A stretch of DNA of 64,000 nt from Vulcanimicrobiota bacterium (GCA_027306785.1 DAHUZB010000024.1:1-64000), one strand, 5' to 3'; shown: positions 1-9,143, numbered from the stretch's first letter. The notes: generated by a model from the sequence alone, not told the origin. Translations and numbers: made by a program.

Positions 1-60
1 CCGATGCGGCGGAGGACGGCTCGGCGCCTGCAACGAATCGGGCGGGTCGCCGTGGAACGT

Positions 61-134
61 GCGGGTATGATGTAATGGTAGCCTGCGACCTTCCCAAGGT
101 TGACGCGTGGGTTCGATTCCCACTACCCGCTCCA
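61..134 (+). tRNA. tRNA-Gly (anticodon CCC)
   Basis: The acceptor arms GCGGGTA (61-67) and TACCCGC (124-130) pair perfectly. The T arm contains GTTCGATTC and the anticodon loop TTCCCAA carries anticodon CCC, read as glycine (GGG codons). The 3' CCA (132-134) is encoded in the DNA. A second tRNA follows 94 bp downstream. Confidence 0.95.
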
Positions 135-228
135 CCACGGATCCCCGCAACCGGCGGGAACAATTCGGTTTTACAACCAAACGTGTCGCGCGACGGATCG
201 CACACGCGAACCGACCGCCCGATGAGAC

Positions 229-303
229 GGCGACGTAGCCAAGTGGTAAGGCAGGGCTCTGCAAAAGCCCCATTCGGCAGTTCGAATCTGCCCGTCGCCT
301 CCA
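229..303 (+). tRNA. tRNA-Cys (anticodon GCA)
   Basis: The acceptor arms GGCGACG (229-235) and CGTCGCC (293-299) pair perfectly. The anticodon stem GGGCT/AGCCC encloses loop CTGCAAA with anticodon GCA (cysteine). The T arm shows GTTCGAATC and CCA (301-303) is encoded. The next gene starts only 16 nt after the CCA end. I see no gene in the short spacer between the two tRNAs (135-228). Confidence 0.95.
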
Positions 304-319
304 ATTTTTCTGGACGAAC

Positions 320-1270
320 ATGCGGATAGCGGTAGTCGGTGCCGGTGCGATCGGCGGATTTATCGCCGCCGCGCTGGCGCACGGCGGCCTCGACGTCGCG
401 GTCGTGGCCCGCGGCGCGCACCTCGATGCGATACGGCGCGACGGCATCACGCTCGCGGCAAGCGATCTCGGTCCGTTCACCGCGCGCGTCGCCGCAAGCG
501 ACGACCTGCGCGAGTTGGGCGGCTTCGACGCGATTCTCCTCACCTTCAAGTCGCACCAGTGGCCCGCGCTCATCGAGCAGCTCGCCCCGTTCGCACGCAC
601 CTCCACGCGGATCGTCACCATGCAAAACGGCGTGCCGTTTTGGTTCGTGCGCACGCCGCCGCTGCGCAGCGTCGACCCCGACGGCCGTATCGGCGCGCTC
701 TTCGGCGACGAACAGGTGATCGGCGGCGTGGTGCACGTGTCGGGACACATCGCCGCACCCGGCCGGATCCACCAGAGCGGCGGAACGCGCTACGTCCTCG
801 GTGCGGCCGACGGGCGCGAGGATGCGGGCGTCGACGCGCTCGTCGCGGCGATGCGATCGGCGGGCCTGCAGGCCGAGCGTGGTGCGAATCTGCGCGAGAC
901 GCTCTGGCTGAAGCTCGTGAACAACGTCGGGCTCAATACGGTGAGCACGCTGCACGACCTGACGATCCACGCGATGCTCGCGAATCCGCACACACGGACC
1001 GAGGTGCGCGAGCTGATGCTCGAAGCACTCGCGGTCGGCCGCGCGCTCGGGGTGGTCGGCGAGGCCGACGTCGAGGCGCGCCTGGTGTACGCCGAACGAC
1101 TGGGCGACGTGCGCACCTCGATGCTGCAGGATGCGCTGGCCGGACGTCCGCTGGAGCTCGATCCCATCGTCGGCGCCGTGGTGGAACTCGGCGAACGGAT
1201 CGGGGTGCCGGTGCCGTGGCTCGAACGCATCTACGCGTCATTGCGCGAACGCTTCGCGAGCGGCGCATGA
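320..1270 (+). CDS. panE: 2-dehydropantoate 2-reductase family (PanE/ApbA)
   Basis: A protein of 316 aa with an N-terminal Rossmann fold: GAGAIG at residues 7-12 binds the nucleotide. The family reduces ketopantoate to pantoate with NADPH in pantothenate/CoA synthesis. Asn103 in the MQNGV motif and Lys198 followed by Asn201-202 (LKLVNNVG) match the catalytic region of ketopantoate reductases, and the C-terminal helical domain is complete. The ATG at 320 has no clear Shine-Dalgarno and lies 16 nt after tRNA-Cys. The stop overlaps the recG start (ATGA). coaD lies farther downstream, so two CoA genes share the neighbourhood. Paralogues with other substrates exist, so the exact substrate is inferred. 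Confidence 0.85.
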   Translation: MRIAVVGAGAIGGFIAAALAHGGLDVAVVARGAHLDAIRRDGITLAASDLGPFTARVAASDDLRELGGFDAILLTFKSHQWPALIEQLAPFARTSTRIVTMQNGVPFWFVRTPPLRSVDPDGRIGALFGDEQVIGGVVHVSGHIAAPGRIHQSGGTRYVLGAADGREDAGVDALVAAMRSAGLQAERGANLRETLWLKLVNNVGLNTVSTLHDLTIHAMLANPHTRTEVRELMLEALAVGRALGVVGEADVEARLVYAERLGDVRTSMLQDALAGRPLELDPIVGAVVELGERIGVPVPWLERIYASLRERFASGA

Positions 1271-3315
1271 GCGCGATCGGCGAGCTCGCGGGCGTCGGGC
1301 CGAAGAGCGCACCGCTCTTTCGCGAGCTCGGCATTCTCAGCGCGCGCGACCTGCTCGACTACCTGCCGTTCCGCTACGACGATCTGCGCTTTCCGACGCC
1401 CTCGTCGCGTCTCGGAAGCACCGGAGCGCCGGAAGAGAATGCGGTCGGCATCGTCGAGCACGTCAAGGAGCGGCGCGCGCGCGGACTCGAGATCGTCGAG
1501 GTGCGCTTGCGCGACGACGACGGCGTCTTCATCGCGAAATGGATCGGCCGCAATCGCTACGTGATCGGCCGCTTTCGTGCCGGCATGCGCCTCTTCGTGC
1601 GCGGCCGCGTCGAGCGCACGCTCGCCGGCCCTGCGGTCAACGTCGCGCAATACGCGGTGCTCGGCGAGGACGAAGCCTACCACGGCGAGCTGGTGCCGAT
1701 CTATCGCGCGAGCAAAGAATTGACCACGCGCAAGATCGCCGCCGTCGTGGAGAAGAATCTGCCCGCCCTGCTCGATCTCGCCGGCGACGATCCGCTGCCG
1801 CCTTCGGTGCGCGAGCGCAAAGGCTACCCGACGCTGCGCGAAGCGTACCGCGCGGTTCACGCCCCGGGTACGCCGCAGGAAGCCGAGCGCGCGCGCGAAC
1901 GCTTCATCTTCACGGAATTTCTCGCACTCGCCGCCGCGGCGCAGTTGCGCCGCGCGGAGCGCGAGCGCGCGCACGATGCGAGCGCGCTCGCGATCCCGGC
2001 GGGATTGCTCGATGAGTTTGCGGGCGCGTTGCCCTATCCGCTCACCGGGGCGCAGCGGCGCGTGATCGGCGAGATCTGGGACGATATGACGCGCGACGTG
2101 CCGATGAATCGTCTGCTGCAGGGCGATGTCGGCAGCGGTAAGACGCTGGTCGCGGCCGCGGCGATCCTGCTCTGCGCGCGCAACGGTCTTCAGTCGGCGC
2201 TGATGGCCCCGACCGAGATTCTCGCGGCGCAGCACGCGAGCAAACTCGCGCCGCTGCTCATGCCGTTCGGGATCGCGGTCGAGGCGGTCTTCGGCAGCCA
2301 GAGTGCGCGCTCGCGTGCCGCCGCCCTGGATCGGCTCGCAAGCGGCGAAGCCGCGGTCGCGGTCGGCACCCACGCGCTGATCACCGACGGCGTCGCGTTC
2401 GCGCGGCTCGGCCTCGCGATCATCGACGAACAGCATCGCTTCGGCGTCGAGCAGCGCGCGCGGCTGCGCGCCAAGGGCGCCTCTCCGCACACGCTGCACA
2501 TGACCGCGACGCCGATCCCGCGCACGCTCGCGCAGTCGGTCTATGCCGATCTCGATCAATCGAAGATCGACGAACTGCCGCCCGGACGCACCCCGATCGA
2601 AACCTTCGCGGTCCGCTCGAGTCGGCTGCCGCGCGTCTACGAGTTCGTGCGCGCCAACGTGGCGCGCGGACACCAAGCTTACGTGGTCGCGCCCGCGATC
2701 GACGAGGAGAGCGATCTCACGAGCGTCGTCGCCGAAGCGGAGCGTTTGAAGAACGAGGTGCTGCCCGAGCTGCGCATCGGCCTGCTGCACGGCCGCCTGA
2801 ACGCGCGCGAAAAGGACGAGGTGATGGGGCGCTTCGCGCGCGGCGAGATCGACGTGCTGCTCGCCACGACCGTCGTCGAAGTCGGCGTCGACGTGCCCAA
2901 CGCGAGCGTCATGGTCGTGTTGGACGCACACCGATACGGGCTCGCACAGCTGCATCAACTGCGGGGCCGCGTCGGGCGCGGCGCGGCGAAGTCGTTCTGC
3001 GTGCTCGTCTACCCCGATGATACGCGCGAGACCGAGCGTCTTGCGATCCTCACCGAATCGACCGACGGTTTCCGTATCGCGGAAGAAGATCTGCGCATCC
3101 GCGGTGCGGGCGAGTTTGCCGGCACGGTCCAGGCGGGTGCCGCCGACCTGTGGATCGCGGATCTCGTGCGCGACATCGACGTCTACCGCGAGGCGCAGCG
3201 GGAAGCGGCGCAGATCGTCGCCGACGACCCGGAGCTGCGGCTTCCCGAGCACGGCGGCCTGCACGCGATGCTCGCGCGCCGCCCCTCCACGCGAGCGCTG
3301 GTGCTCTCGTCCTAG
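1267..3315 (+). CDS. recG: ATP-dependent DNA helicase RecG
   Basis: A cytosolic superfamily 2 helicase of 682 aa that remodels stalled replication forks and Holliday junctions. The N-terminus (GVGPKSA, then LLDYLPFRYDD) is the usual RecG wedge-domain start. Walker A GDVGSGKT is at residues 286-293, the DEQH box at 387-390, and MTATPIPRT follows. The C-terminal RecA-like domain carries QLRGRVGRG. Length agrees with the family (about 690 aa). I chose the ATG at 1267 because it forms an ATGA overlap with the preceding stop and gives the expected N-terminus, although the frame stays open much farther upstream. Confidence 0.95.
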   Translation: MSAIGELAGVGPKSAPLFRELGILSARDLLDYLPFRYDDLRFPTPSSRLGSTGAPEENAVGIVEHVKERRARGLEIVEVRLRDDDGVFIAKWIGRNRYVIGRFRAGMRLFVRGRVERTLAGPAVNVAQYAVLGEDEAYHGELVPIYRASKELTTRKIAAVVEKNLPALLDLAGDDPLPPSVRERKGYPTLREAYRAVHAPGTPQEAERARERFIFTEFLALAAAAQLRRAERERAHDASALAIPAGLLDEFAGALPYPLTGAQRRVIGEIWDDMTRDVPMNRLLQGDVGSGKTLVAAAAILLCARNGLQSALMAPTEILAAQHASKLAPLLMPFGIAVEAVFGSQSARSRAAALDRLASGEAAVAVGTHALITDGVAFARLGLAIIDEQHRFGVEQRARLRAKGASPHTLHMTATPIPRTLAQSVYADLDQSKIDELPPGRTPIETFAVRSSRLPRVYEFVRANVARGHQAYVVAPAIDEESDLTSVVAEAERLKNEVLPELRIGLLHGRLNAREKDEVMGRFARGEIDVLLATTVVEVGVDVPNASVMVVLDAHRYGLAQLHQLRGRVGRGAAKSFCVLVYPDDTRETERLAILTESTDGFRIAEEDLRIRGAGEFAGTVQAGAADLWIADLVRDIDVYREAQREAAQIVADDPELRLPEHGGLHAMLARRPSTRALVLSS

Positions 3316-3391
3316 AGGGCTCCCGCTCGGCGTCTCAAAACTCCCTCGGGTTCGGCGCCGCGCGGTGGCGCTGCTTTTGAAGGAGGTTTTT

Positions 3392-6058
3392 GTGCGTTTC
3401 ATCCGCCTTGCGGGTCCGGCGTTAGCGCTGTGCGCCGCCCTACTCTTTGCCGGAGCTCCGGCGCATGCGCAGAGCGGGGTGACTGTCACCCGCGCGACGC
3501 TCGGAAACGGCATGCGGATCGTCGTCGTGCGCGACACCCTCGCGCCGGTGGTGACGACGATGCTCAACTACGACGTCGGCTCCGACGAAGAATCGATCGA
3601 CGGCGAGGCGCACGCGCTCGAGCACATGATGTTCCGCGGCAGCAACACGCTCTCGTCGTCGCAGCTGATGGATGCGATTAGCATCACCGGCGGCGCCTTC
3701 GACGCCGACACGCAAGACGCGGTAACCCAGTATTACTTCACCGTCCCCTCGCAGTATCTCGATATCGCGCTGCACGCCGAGCGCTCGCGCGCGACCGGGC
3801 TCTCCCTTGCGACGGCGCAATGGGATCAGGAGCGCGGCGCGATCACGCAAGAGGTGACGCAAGACAACAGTAACGCGCTCTATCGTCTCTTCACGAAGAT
3901 GCTCGGCCGCACGCTGGGCGGCACCCCGTACGCCAAGAACGGCCTCGGCACCGTGTACGGTTTCGCGCATCAGGTGACGATGCCGCGTCTGCGCGCGTTT
4001 TATCGGGCGTGGTACCACCCGAACAACGCCGTGTACGTGATCGTCGGCGACGTGAACGCGAAGCAGACGATCGCCAAGGTGAAGAGCCTCTTCGGCAACA
4101 TTCCCGCGGCGAAGCTCCCCGCGCGTCCGGCGGTGAAGCTTTCACCGCTGAAGTCCGTCGTCTATCGGGACACTTCGGATCAGCCCTATACCGCGGTGAT
4201 GCTCGGCTATCGCATGCCCGGCTACTCGAGCCCGGACTACGCGGCCTCGCAGATTCTGGGCGACGTGCTCAATAGCCCGCGCAGCAATCTCTACAACCTG
4301 GTTGCGACCGGAAAAGCGCTCGGGGTCGGTATGCAGGCGCAGACCTTCCAGCGGGCGGGGCTCGGCCTCGTGCTCGGCTTCGTTCCGGTGACCACGAAGC
4401 CGGAGACGATCGACCGGGCGATGCGCGCCGTCATCGACGGCTACCGCAAGACCGGCGTTCCCGCCGATCTCGTCGCCGCGGCCAAACGCCGCGAGATCGC
4501 CCAGCTCGCCTTTAACGCAAACTCGATCGAAGGGCTTGCGTTCGAATGGAGCCAGGCGATCGCGGTGCAGGGGCTCTCCTCGCCCGATGCAATGAAGGCC
4601 GCGTTCGAGCACGTCACCACGGCCGACGTCGATCGCGTGCTGCGGACCTACCTGGACAACGCGCACGTCGTCGCCGCCTACGCGGTGCCGAAGAATGCGG
4701 GTGCGGTGAGTGCCGGATCGGGTTCGATGGCGAAAGAGAACAATCTCATTCCGCCGAGCAAGCACCAGCCGCTGCCGAGCTGGGCGAGCTCGGTCCTCGC
4801 GCATCTCCACGTTCCGAACAAGACGCTCGCTCCGGTGTCGATGACGCTGCCCAACGGCGTGCGTCTGATCGTCCAGCGCGAGACGGTCTCGCCGACGGTG
4901 GTCGTCTCGGGAGAGATCGCGAACAACCCCTTCGTTCAGGAACCGGCCGCGGAGCGCGGCATCAACGACCTCACGACCGCGCTCTTCCCGTTCGGCACCA
5001 CCACCTACGATCGTCTCGCGTATCAGGCGCAGCTCGACAAGATCGCGGCGACGGTGAACGCGGGGACGAGCTTCGGCTTACAGGTGCTCGCGAAGGACTT
5101 CGATCGCGGCGTGCAACTGCTCGCCGACGACGAATTGCATCCGGCGTTCAGCCCGCAGAGCTTCGCGGTCGTGAAGATGCAGCAAGTCGGCGCGATGAAG
5201 GGCGAGATGACCTCACCCGATTATCTCGCGCAGGTCGCCCTGAACGACGCGCTCTACCCGCTCGGCGATCCGATGCGGAACTTCTCGACGCTCAAGACCG
5301 TCAGCTCGCTTACCCTCGCCGACGTGAAGCAGTGGTACGCGACGGCGTATCGCCCCGATCTCACCTCGATCGTCGTGATCGGTGACGTCACGCCCGAGCA
5401 AGCGCGTGCGGCCTTCATGAAGTACTTCGGCGGCTGGCACGCCGAGGGACCGAAGCCCGACGTCTTCCCGCCCGCGGTGGCGCTCAACGCTCCCTCGCAG
5501 GTCGTGGTGCCGGCGCAGGGCCGCGTGCAGTCTTCGGTACAGCTCGTCGAACTCGCCGACGTCCATCGCAAGGACGCGGCCTGGGCGCCGCTGCAGCTCG
5601 CCAACACCGCGCTGACCGGCGGCTTCTACTCCTCGATCCTGTATCACGATCTGCGCGAAGTGCACGGCTACGCCTATGCGGTCGGTAGCCGTCTGAGCGC
5701 GGGGAAGGTGCGTTCCACCTTTACCGTCCAGTACGCGTGCGATCCGCAGAACATCGTACCGGCCGAGAATCTGGTCGTCGCCGATCTGCGCGAACTCCAG
5801 GCGCATCCGCTCTCGAATGAGGCGCTGCTGCGCGCCAAGGCCCTGCTGCTCGGCGACGTGCCGATCCGGCAGGCGAGCTATGACGGCGTCACCTCGCTGC
5901 TGCTCGGCTATGCGGCCGACGGGCTGCCGCTCGATCAGTACGAGACCGACGCGCAGGCGTTCCTGAACGCGACGCCCGCGAGCGTCCAGGCCGCCTTCGC
6001 GAAGTACGTGCGTCCGCAGAGCTTCGTCCGCGTGGTCACGGGACCGGGACCGAAGTAG
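3392..6058 (+). CDS. Secreted M16-family zinc metallopeptidase (two-module)
   Basis: A protein of 888 aa starting with GTG at 3392, six bases after a strong AAGGAGG. An N-terminal signal peptide ends near AHAQ (residue about 27), so it is exported to the periplasm or envelope. The inverzincin motif HALEH (His74, Glu77, His78) begins the first M16 module, and an acidic third-ligand region (ITQEVTQDN) follows about 75 residues later. A second M16-like module begins around residue 475 (MTLPNGVRLIVQRE) without an HxxEH motif, the active/inactive pairing seen in fused M16 proteins such as PqqL-like peptidases. The natural substrate is unknown. The frame is open upstream to 3017, but that part overlaps recG and is not coding. 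Confidence 0.9.
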   Translation: MRFIRLAGPALALCAALLFAGAPAHAQSGVTVTRATLGNGMRIVVVRDTLAPVVTTMLNYDVGSDEESIDGEAHALEHMMFRGSNTLSSSQLMDAISITGGAFDADTQDAVTQYYFTVPSQYLDIALHAERSRATGLSLATAQWDQERGAITQEVTQDNSNALYRLFTKMLGRTLGGTPYAKNGLGTVYGFAHQVTMPRLRAFYRAWYHPNNAVYVIVGDVNAKQTIAKVKSLFGNIPAAKLPARPAVKLSPLKSVVYRDTSDQPYTAVMLGYRMPGYSSPDYAASQILGDVLNSPRSNLYNLVATGKALGVGMQAQTFQRAGLGLVLGFVPVTTKPETIDRAMRAVIDGYRKTGVPADLVAAAKRREIAQLAFNANSIEGLAFEWSQAIAVQGLSSPDAMKAAFEHVTTADVDRVLRTYLDNAHVVAAYAVPKNAGAVSAGSGSMAKENNLIPPSKHQPLPSWASSVLAHLHVPNKTLAPVSMTLPNGVRLIVQRETVSPTVVVSGEIANNPFVQEPAAERGINDLTTALFPFGTTTYDRLAYQAQLDKIAATVNAGTSFGLQVLAKDFDRGVQLLADDELHPAFSPQSFAVVKMQQVGAMKGEMTSPDYLAQVALNDALYPLGDPMRNFSTLKTVSSLTLADVKQWYATAYRPDLTSIVVIGDVTPEQARAAFMKYFGGWHAEGPKPDVFPPAVALNAPSQVVVPAQGRVQSSVQLVELADVHRKDAAWAPLQLANTALTGGFYSSILYHDLREVHGYAYAVGSRLSAGKVRSTFTVQYACDPQNIVPAENLVVADLRELQAHPLSNEALLRAKALLLGDVPIRQASYDGVTSLLLGYAADGLPLDQYETDAQAFLNATPASVQAAFAKYVRPQSFVRVVTGPGPK

Positions 6059-6060
6059 CG

Positions 6061-6750
6061 GTGGATGTCGCGGTCGGGTTCGATATCGATCACACGTTGG
6101 CAATCGACAACAAACTCGAGCGCGTCGCACTGCTGCATCTGCTCGATCGCATCGTCGCCGAGGGCGGTCACGCCCTCGGCACGCTGCAGCAGGAGACGGA
6201 TGCGATCGACGAGCTGCTCGCGCATCAACGTGCGGGCGGCTCCTCGATCGACGAAGCCGTCCACCGCTTTGCGAAGGAGCGAGGCGGCCGGTCACCCGAG
6301 GCGTATGCCGAGGGGTTCCGGCGCCTCTGTCTGCACATGGCGGAGACCTTTATCATCGCCGATCCGGAGGCCAAGCGCACGATCGATCGCCTGCACGCGC
6401 TGGGCGTTCCGGTCGGGGTGCTGAGCAACGGGTGGAACCCGCTCCAGACGGCGAAAGCGCGGCGCGCGGGCTTCATGGGTACCGTCCTCGCAAGCGCCGA
6501 TATCGGCGCGCGCAAGCCGGAGCCGGAGGCCTTCGCGGCGCTCTGCCGCGCGCTCGGGGTGGCGCCCGCGGCCTGTTACTACGTCGGCGACGATCCGGCG
6601 GCCGATATCATGGGCGCGATGCGCGCGGGTCTGCAGGCCGTCTGGCTCGACAACGAAGGGCGGCGCTACCCGCCCGATCTGCCGCCGCCGCATCACACGA
6701 TCCGCTCGCTGCGCGACGTGCTCGACCTGCTACCGGCGGCGATCTCGTGA
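6061..6750 (+). CDS. HAD superfamily hydrolase, subfamily IA-like
   Basis: A cytosolic phosphatase-like protein of 229 aa starting with GTG two bases after the peptidase stop. Motif I FDIDHTLA gives nucleophile Asp8 and general acid Asp10. Motif II is the Ser of LSNG, the motif III lysine is in ARKPEPE, and motif IV is YYVGDDPAADI. A helical cap lies between motifs I and II. This arrangement is typical of subfamily IA phosphatases (phosphoglycolate phosphatase-like). The substrate cannot be told. The stop overlaps the rsmD GTG start (GTGA). Confidence 0.85.
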   Translation: MDVAVGFDIDHTLAIDNKLERVALLHLLDRIVAEGGHALGTLQQETDAIDELLAHQRAGGSSIDEAVHRFAKERGGRSPEAYAEGFRRLCLHMAETFIIADPEAKRTIDRLHALGVPVGVLSNGWNPLQTAKARRAGFMGTVLASADIGARKPEPEAFAALCRALGVAPAACYYVGDDPAADIMGAMRAGLQAVWLDNEGRRYPPDLPPPHHTIRSLRDVLDLLPAAIS

Positions 6751-7298
6751 GCCCAAGGATTACCGGCGGAAGTCTCGGGAGTCGAAAGTTGAAATCACCC
6801 AAAGGTACGAACGTCCGGCCGACGCCGGGACGCGTCAAAGAGTCGCTTTTTTCGATCCTCATGCAGCGGATCGAGGGCGCCGCCGTGCTCGATCTCTTCG
6901 CCGGAACCGGGGCGATCGGATTCGAAGCGGCATCGCGCGGCGCGGCGCGCGTGGTGAGCGTCGAAGCGCATCGCGAGACGGCGCAGGCGATCGAAGCGGC
7001 GGCGGCCGATCTCGGACTCACCGACCGCGTCACCGTGATGGCGGCGCCCGCCGAGCGCGCGCTCTATCGCGTGGAGGGACCGTTCGATCTCGTCTACATG
7101 GACCCGCCGTACGCAAACGAGGTCCCGCTGCAACTCTTCCGCCTGCTCGCGGAGCGTAAGCTGCTCGCGCCGGACGCGCTCGTGATCTACGAGCACGCGG
7201 CGAAACGGATTCTGCCCGACGTACCGGGGTATCGTTCGACGCGCGAAGAAGTCTACGGCGATGTGGCGTTGGCGTTCTTCACGCCCGAAGGCTCGTGA
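6747..7298 (+). CDS. rsmD: 16S rRNA (guanine966-N2)-methyltransferase RsmD
   Basis: A methyltransferase of 183 aa that modifies G966 of 16S rRNA during 30S assembly. The N-terminus (PRITGGSLGSRKLKSP, then RPTPGRVKESLF) is the family signature. The SAM-binding motif DLFAGTGAIG is at residues 49-58 and the catalytic DPPY at 118-121. The GTG start overlaps the upstream stop by 4 bp, and its own stop overlaps the coaD GTG by 4 bp. The rsmD-coaD pairing is very common in bacteria and supports both calls. Confidence 0.95.
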   Translation: MSPRITGGSLGSRKLKSPKGTNVRPTPGRVKESLFSILMQRIEGAAVLDLFAGTGAIGFEAASRGAARVVSVEAHRETAQAIEAAAADLGLTDRVTVMAAPAERALYRVEGPFDLVYMDPPYANEVPLQLFRLLAERKLLAPDALVIYEHAAKRILPDVPGYRSTREEVYGDVALAFFTPEGS

Positions 7299-7810
7299 GC
7301 AGCGATTCGGTTCCGCACGGTAGCCGTGCCATCTACCCCGGATCGTTCGACCCGCTCACGAACGGTCATCTCGACGTCATCGAACGCGCCGCGGGCGTGT
7401 TCGGTGAACTCATCGTCGCCATCGTCGTGAATCCGCAGAAGCGTAATCCGATGTTCACGCTCGACGATCGGGAGAAGATGCTGGCGCGTTGCGTCGCGCA
7501 TCTGCCCAACGTTCGGGTCTCGCACTTTCGCGGGCTGCTCGCCGACTATCTGAAGGCGCAACAGGCCGACGTGATCGTGAAGGGGCTGCGCGTGGTCTCG
7601 GATTTCGAGAGCGAGATGTCGACCGCGTTGATGAACCGCTCGCTCTCGAACGTCGATACGCTCTTTCTGATGTCGGATGCCAAGTACTCATTCGTCAGCT
7701 CGAGCCTGGTGAAAGAAGTCTTCTTTCTCGGCGGAGACGTCGCGCCGTTCGTTCCGGCGCCGGTGCTCGAGACGATGACGCTGAAACGCACTGCGCTCAA
7801 AGGCAAGTAA
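7295..7810 (+). CDS. coaD: Phosphopantetheine adenylyltransferase
   Basis: CoaD (171 aa) transfers AMP from ATP to 4'-phosphopantetheine, the penultimate step of CoA synthesis. The nucleotidyltransferase motif GSFDPLTNGH lies at residues 16-25 (TxGH variant), followed by NPQKRNPMFT. KGLRVVSDFE and YSFVSSSLVKEV are the other family blocks. The start is GTG in a GTGA overlap with rsmD. The N-terminus carries about ten extra residues compared with typical CoaD, so a slightly later start cannot be excluded. Confidence 0.95.
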   Translation: MSSDSVPHGSRAIYPGSFDPLTNGHLDVIERAAGVFGELIVAIVVNPQKRNPMFTLDDREKMLARCVAHLPNVRVSHFRGLLADYLKAQQADVIVKGLRVVSDFESEMSTALMNRSLSNVDTLFLMSDAKYSFVSSSLVKEVFFLGGDVAPFVPAPVLETMTLKRTALKGK

Positions 7811-7822
7811 CGGAGGTCGTTC

Positions 7823-8389
7823 ATGTCGGTCTATCGCGTGTTGGACAAGCTCGAAGCGTACGTTCACGAGGGAACGTGGCTGCCCGCGGGCTACCGCATC
7901 CTTTCCGAGGAACGGTTGCTGGAATTGGTCGAGAAGATCCGCGCGACGCTGCCCGAGGAGGTCGGCCGCGCCAAGATCATCACGAAGGACCAAGACCGCG
8001 TGCTGCGTGCCGCGCAAGAGAAGGCGCAGGCGATCGTGGAGCAGGCCGCGACCGTGCACGAGGAGCTCGTCGACCAGCACGAGATTGTGCAGCGAGCCCG
8101 CACCACCGCCGAGCGCGTGCTGCACGAAGCCGAGGAGCGCGCGCGCAAGATTCGCGCCGGTGCCGACGAGTACGCCGCGGGCGTGCTCGCCGAGATGGAG
8201 GCACGTTTGGCTGCGGCGCTCGGCTCGGTGCAGAAGGGGCGCGCCGCGCTCGCCAACATGCCCCGTCCGACCGCCGCGCCCGCGGGCGCCTCGCTCGCCG
8301 ATGCGGCGGCGAAGAGCAAGCGTGCCGCGTTCGACATTCAGGCACCCGAAGAGACCGCGGCGCTCGAATCGGTGACGGTCGAGAGCTAA
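7823..8389 (+). CDS. Coiled-coil protein, ATP synthase b-subunit/DivIVA-like
   Basis: A protein of 188 aa preceded by GGAGG (7811-7815) at a good distance from the ATG. The centre (residues about 60-130) is a long charged helix rich in Glu, Ala and Arg with heptad character and no signal or membrane segment. The N-terminus has a LDKLEAYV block, the C-terminus is low-complexity Ala-rich. Similar coiled-coil proteins of unknown role are found next to coaD in other bacteria, and some are annotated as ATP synthase b-like or DivIVA-like. The function is unknown; a scaffold or cell-division helper is only a guess. Confidence 0.6.
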   Translation: MSVYRVLDKLEAYVHEGTWLPAGYRILSEERLLELVEKIRATLPEEVGRAKIITKDQDRVLRAAQEKAQAIVEQAATVHEELVDQHEIVQRARTTAERVLHEAEERARKIRAGADEYAAGVLAEMEARLAAALGSVQKGRAALANMPRPTAAPAGASLADAAAKSKRAAFDIQAPEETAALESVTVES

Positions 8390-8395
8390 CGGCGC

Positions 8396-8414
8396 GCGAG
8401 CGGCGGCCGCTCGC
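8396..8414. terminator. GC-rich hairpin between convergent genes
   Basis: GCGAGCGGC (8396-8404) and GCCGCTCGC (8406-8414) are a perfect inverted repeat around one base. It lies between the coiled-coil gene (+) and the toxin gene (-), where a bidirectional terminator is expected. No T-run follows on either strand, so rho-independent activity is uncertain. Confidence 0.4.
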
Positions 8415-8420
8415 GGCCGG

Positions 8421-8891
8421 TTAGCGATAGTCGGCTAACATCGTGACCCTGATCCGATCTTTTGCAGGCGCGAGCTTTTCTCTCCAGGCATGATCGTTCG
8501 TGACGAGGTGACCAACCTGAGCAACGATACCGGTCGCTATCACAAGTGCATCCGGTGTCTTAAATCCGTGCGTTGCACGTAACGACGCCGCTTCTTGAGC
8601 GACGTGCAGGTCGACCGGAACGAACGTGAGGTTGGGGAACGTCGCCATGAAATCATGGACGGTCGCGGCTGCGCTCGCCTTACGTCTTAGTGGCAGAACG
8701 AGCAGCTCCATCGCGACGACCGGAGAGATGACGGCCGGATTCGTGCCGTTGCGTACAAGGTCGTCGATCAGCGCGACTGCAACCTCGTGCGTCGCGTCGG
8801 ATGCCTCGAAGTACGCGATCAGCACCGAGGTGTCGAGCAGCAGGCGATGCCCGTCAAGTCGCTTGCGCAGGGCGGAAGCATTCACTCCCAC
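8421..8891 (-). CDS. PIN-domain toxin ribonuclease (VapC family)
   Basis: A PIN-domain protein of 156 aa. The acidic metal-binding residues are all present: Asp20 (LLDTSVLIAYFE), Glu62 (AMELL), Asp114 (KTPDALVIATG) and Asp133 (VTNDHAW). VapC toxins cleave RNA, often tRNA, when released from their antitoxin. The gene begins inside the 3' end of the antitoxin gene (10 bp overlap), the usual antitoxin-first operon order. It is somewhat longer than the typical 130-140 aa because of an N-terminal extension. The RNA target is unknown. Confidence 0.88.
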   Translation of the reverse strand: MGVNASALRKRLDGHRLLLDTSVLIAYFEASDATHEVAVALIDDLVRNGTNPAVISPVVAMELLVLPLRRKASAAATVHDFMATFPNLTFVPVDLHVAQEAASLRATHGFKTPDALVIATGIVAQVGHLVTNDHAWREKLAPAKDRIRVTMLADYR

Positions 8892-9124
8892 GCGTCGCGC
8901 TCGGCGGAGACGTAATCGACCGCATCGACGTTCGAGAAGATGCCGGTGAGGGCGCCCGCATAACTCTCGCGCACCACGCGAAGCGTGATGACGCCCGGGT
9001 GCGCCTCATCGGTAGTTGCGATGACCTCGCTCCCCTCGCCGATGTGCAGTGCGTCGGCAATAGACCTCGGAATCGTGAGACGGTTCCGTTCTCGGACGCG
9101 AAGTCGCTCTTCAAACATCGGCAC
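8882..9124 (-). CDS. AbrB/MazE-type antitoxin of the PIN toxin pair
   Basis: A protein of 80 aa with an N-terminal swapped-hairpin DNA-binding domain (RERNRLTIPRSIADALHIGEGSEV), typical of AbrB/SpoVT antitoxins. The acidic C-terminal tail would wrap the toxin. I chose the GTG at 9124 because AAGGGAG (9131-9137) sits six bases upstream; the ATG two codons later (9118) is the alternative. Antitoxins of this type repress their own promoter, and an inverted repeat spans the promoter upstream (9144-9171). Confidence 0.82.
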   Translation of the reverse strand: MPMFEERLRVRERNRLTIPRSIADALHIGEGSEVIATTDEAHPGVITLRVVRESYAGALTGIFSNVDAVDYVSAERDAWE

Positions 9125-9143
9125 AGTGGGCTCCCTTGGTAAA

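Noticed and set aside
559-1266. Upstream extension of the recG frame
   Set aside because: It overlaps panE and is Arg-rich; RecG homology starts at the ATG at 1267.
1231-3567. A 778-codon open frame antisense to recG
   Set aside because: GC-rich codon bias keeps the complementary frame free of stops; the translation is Arg/Ala-rich without domains, while the + strand encodes an intact RecG.
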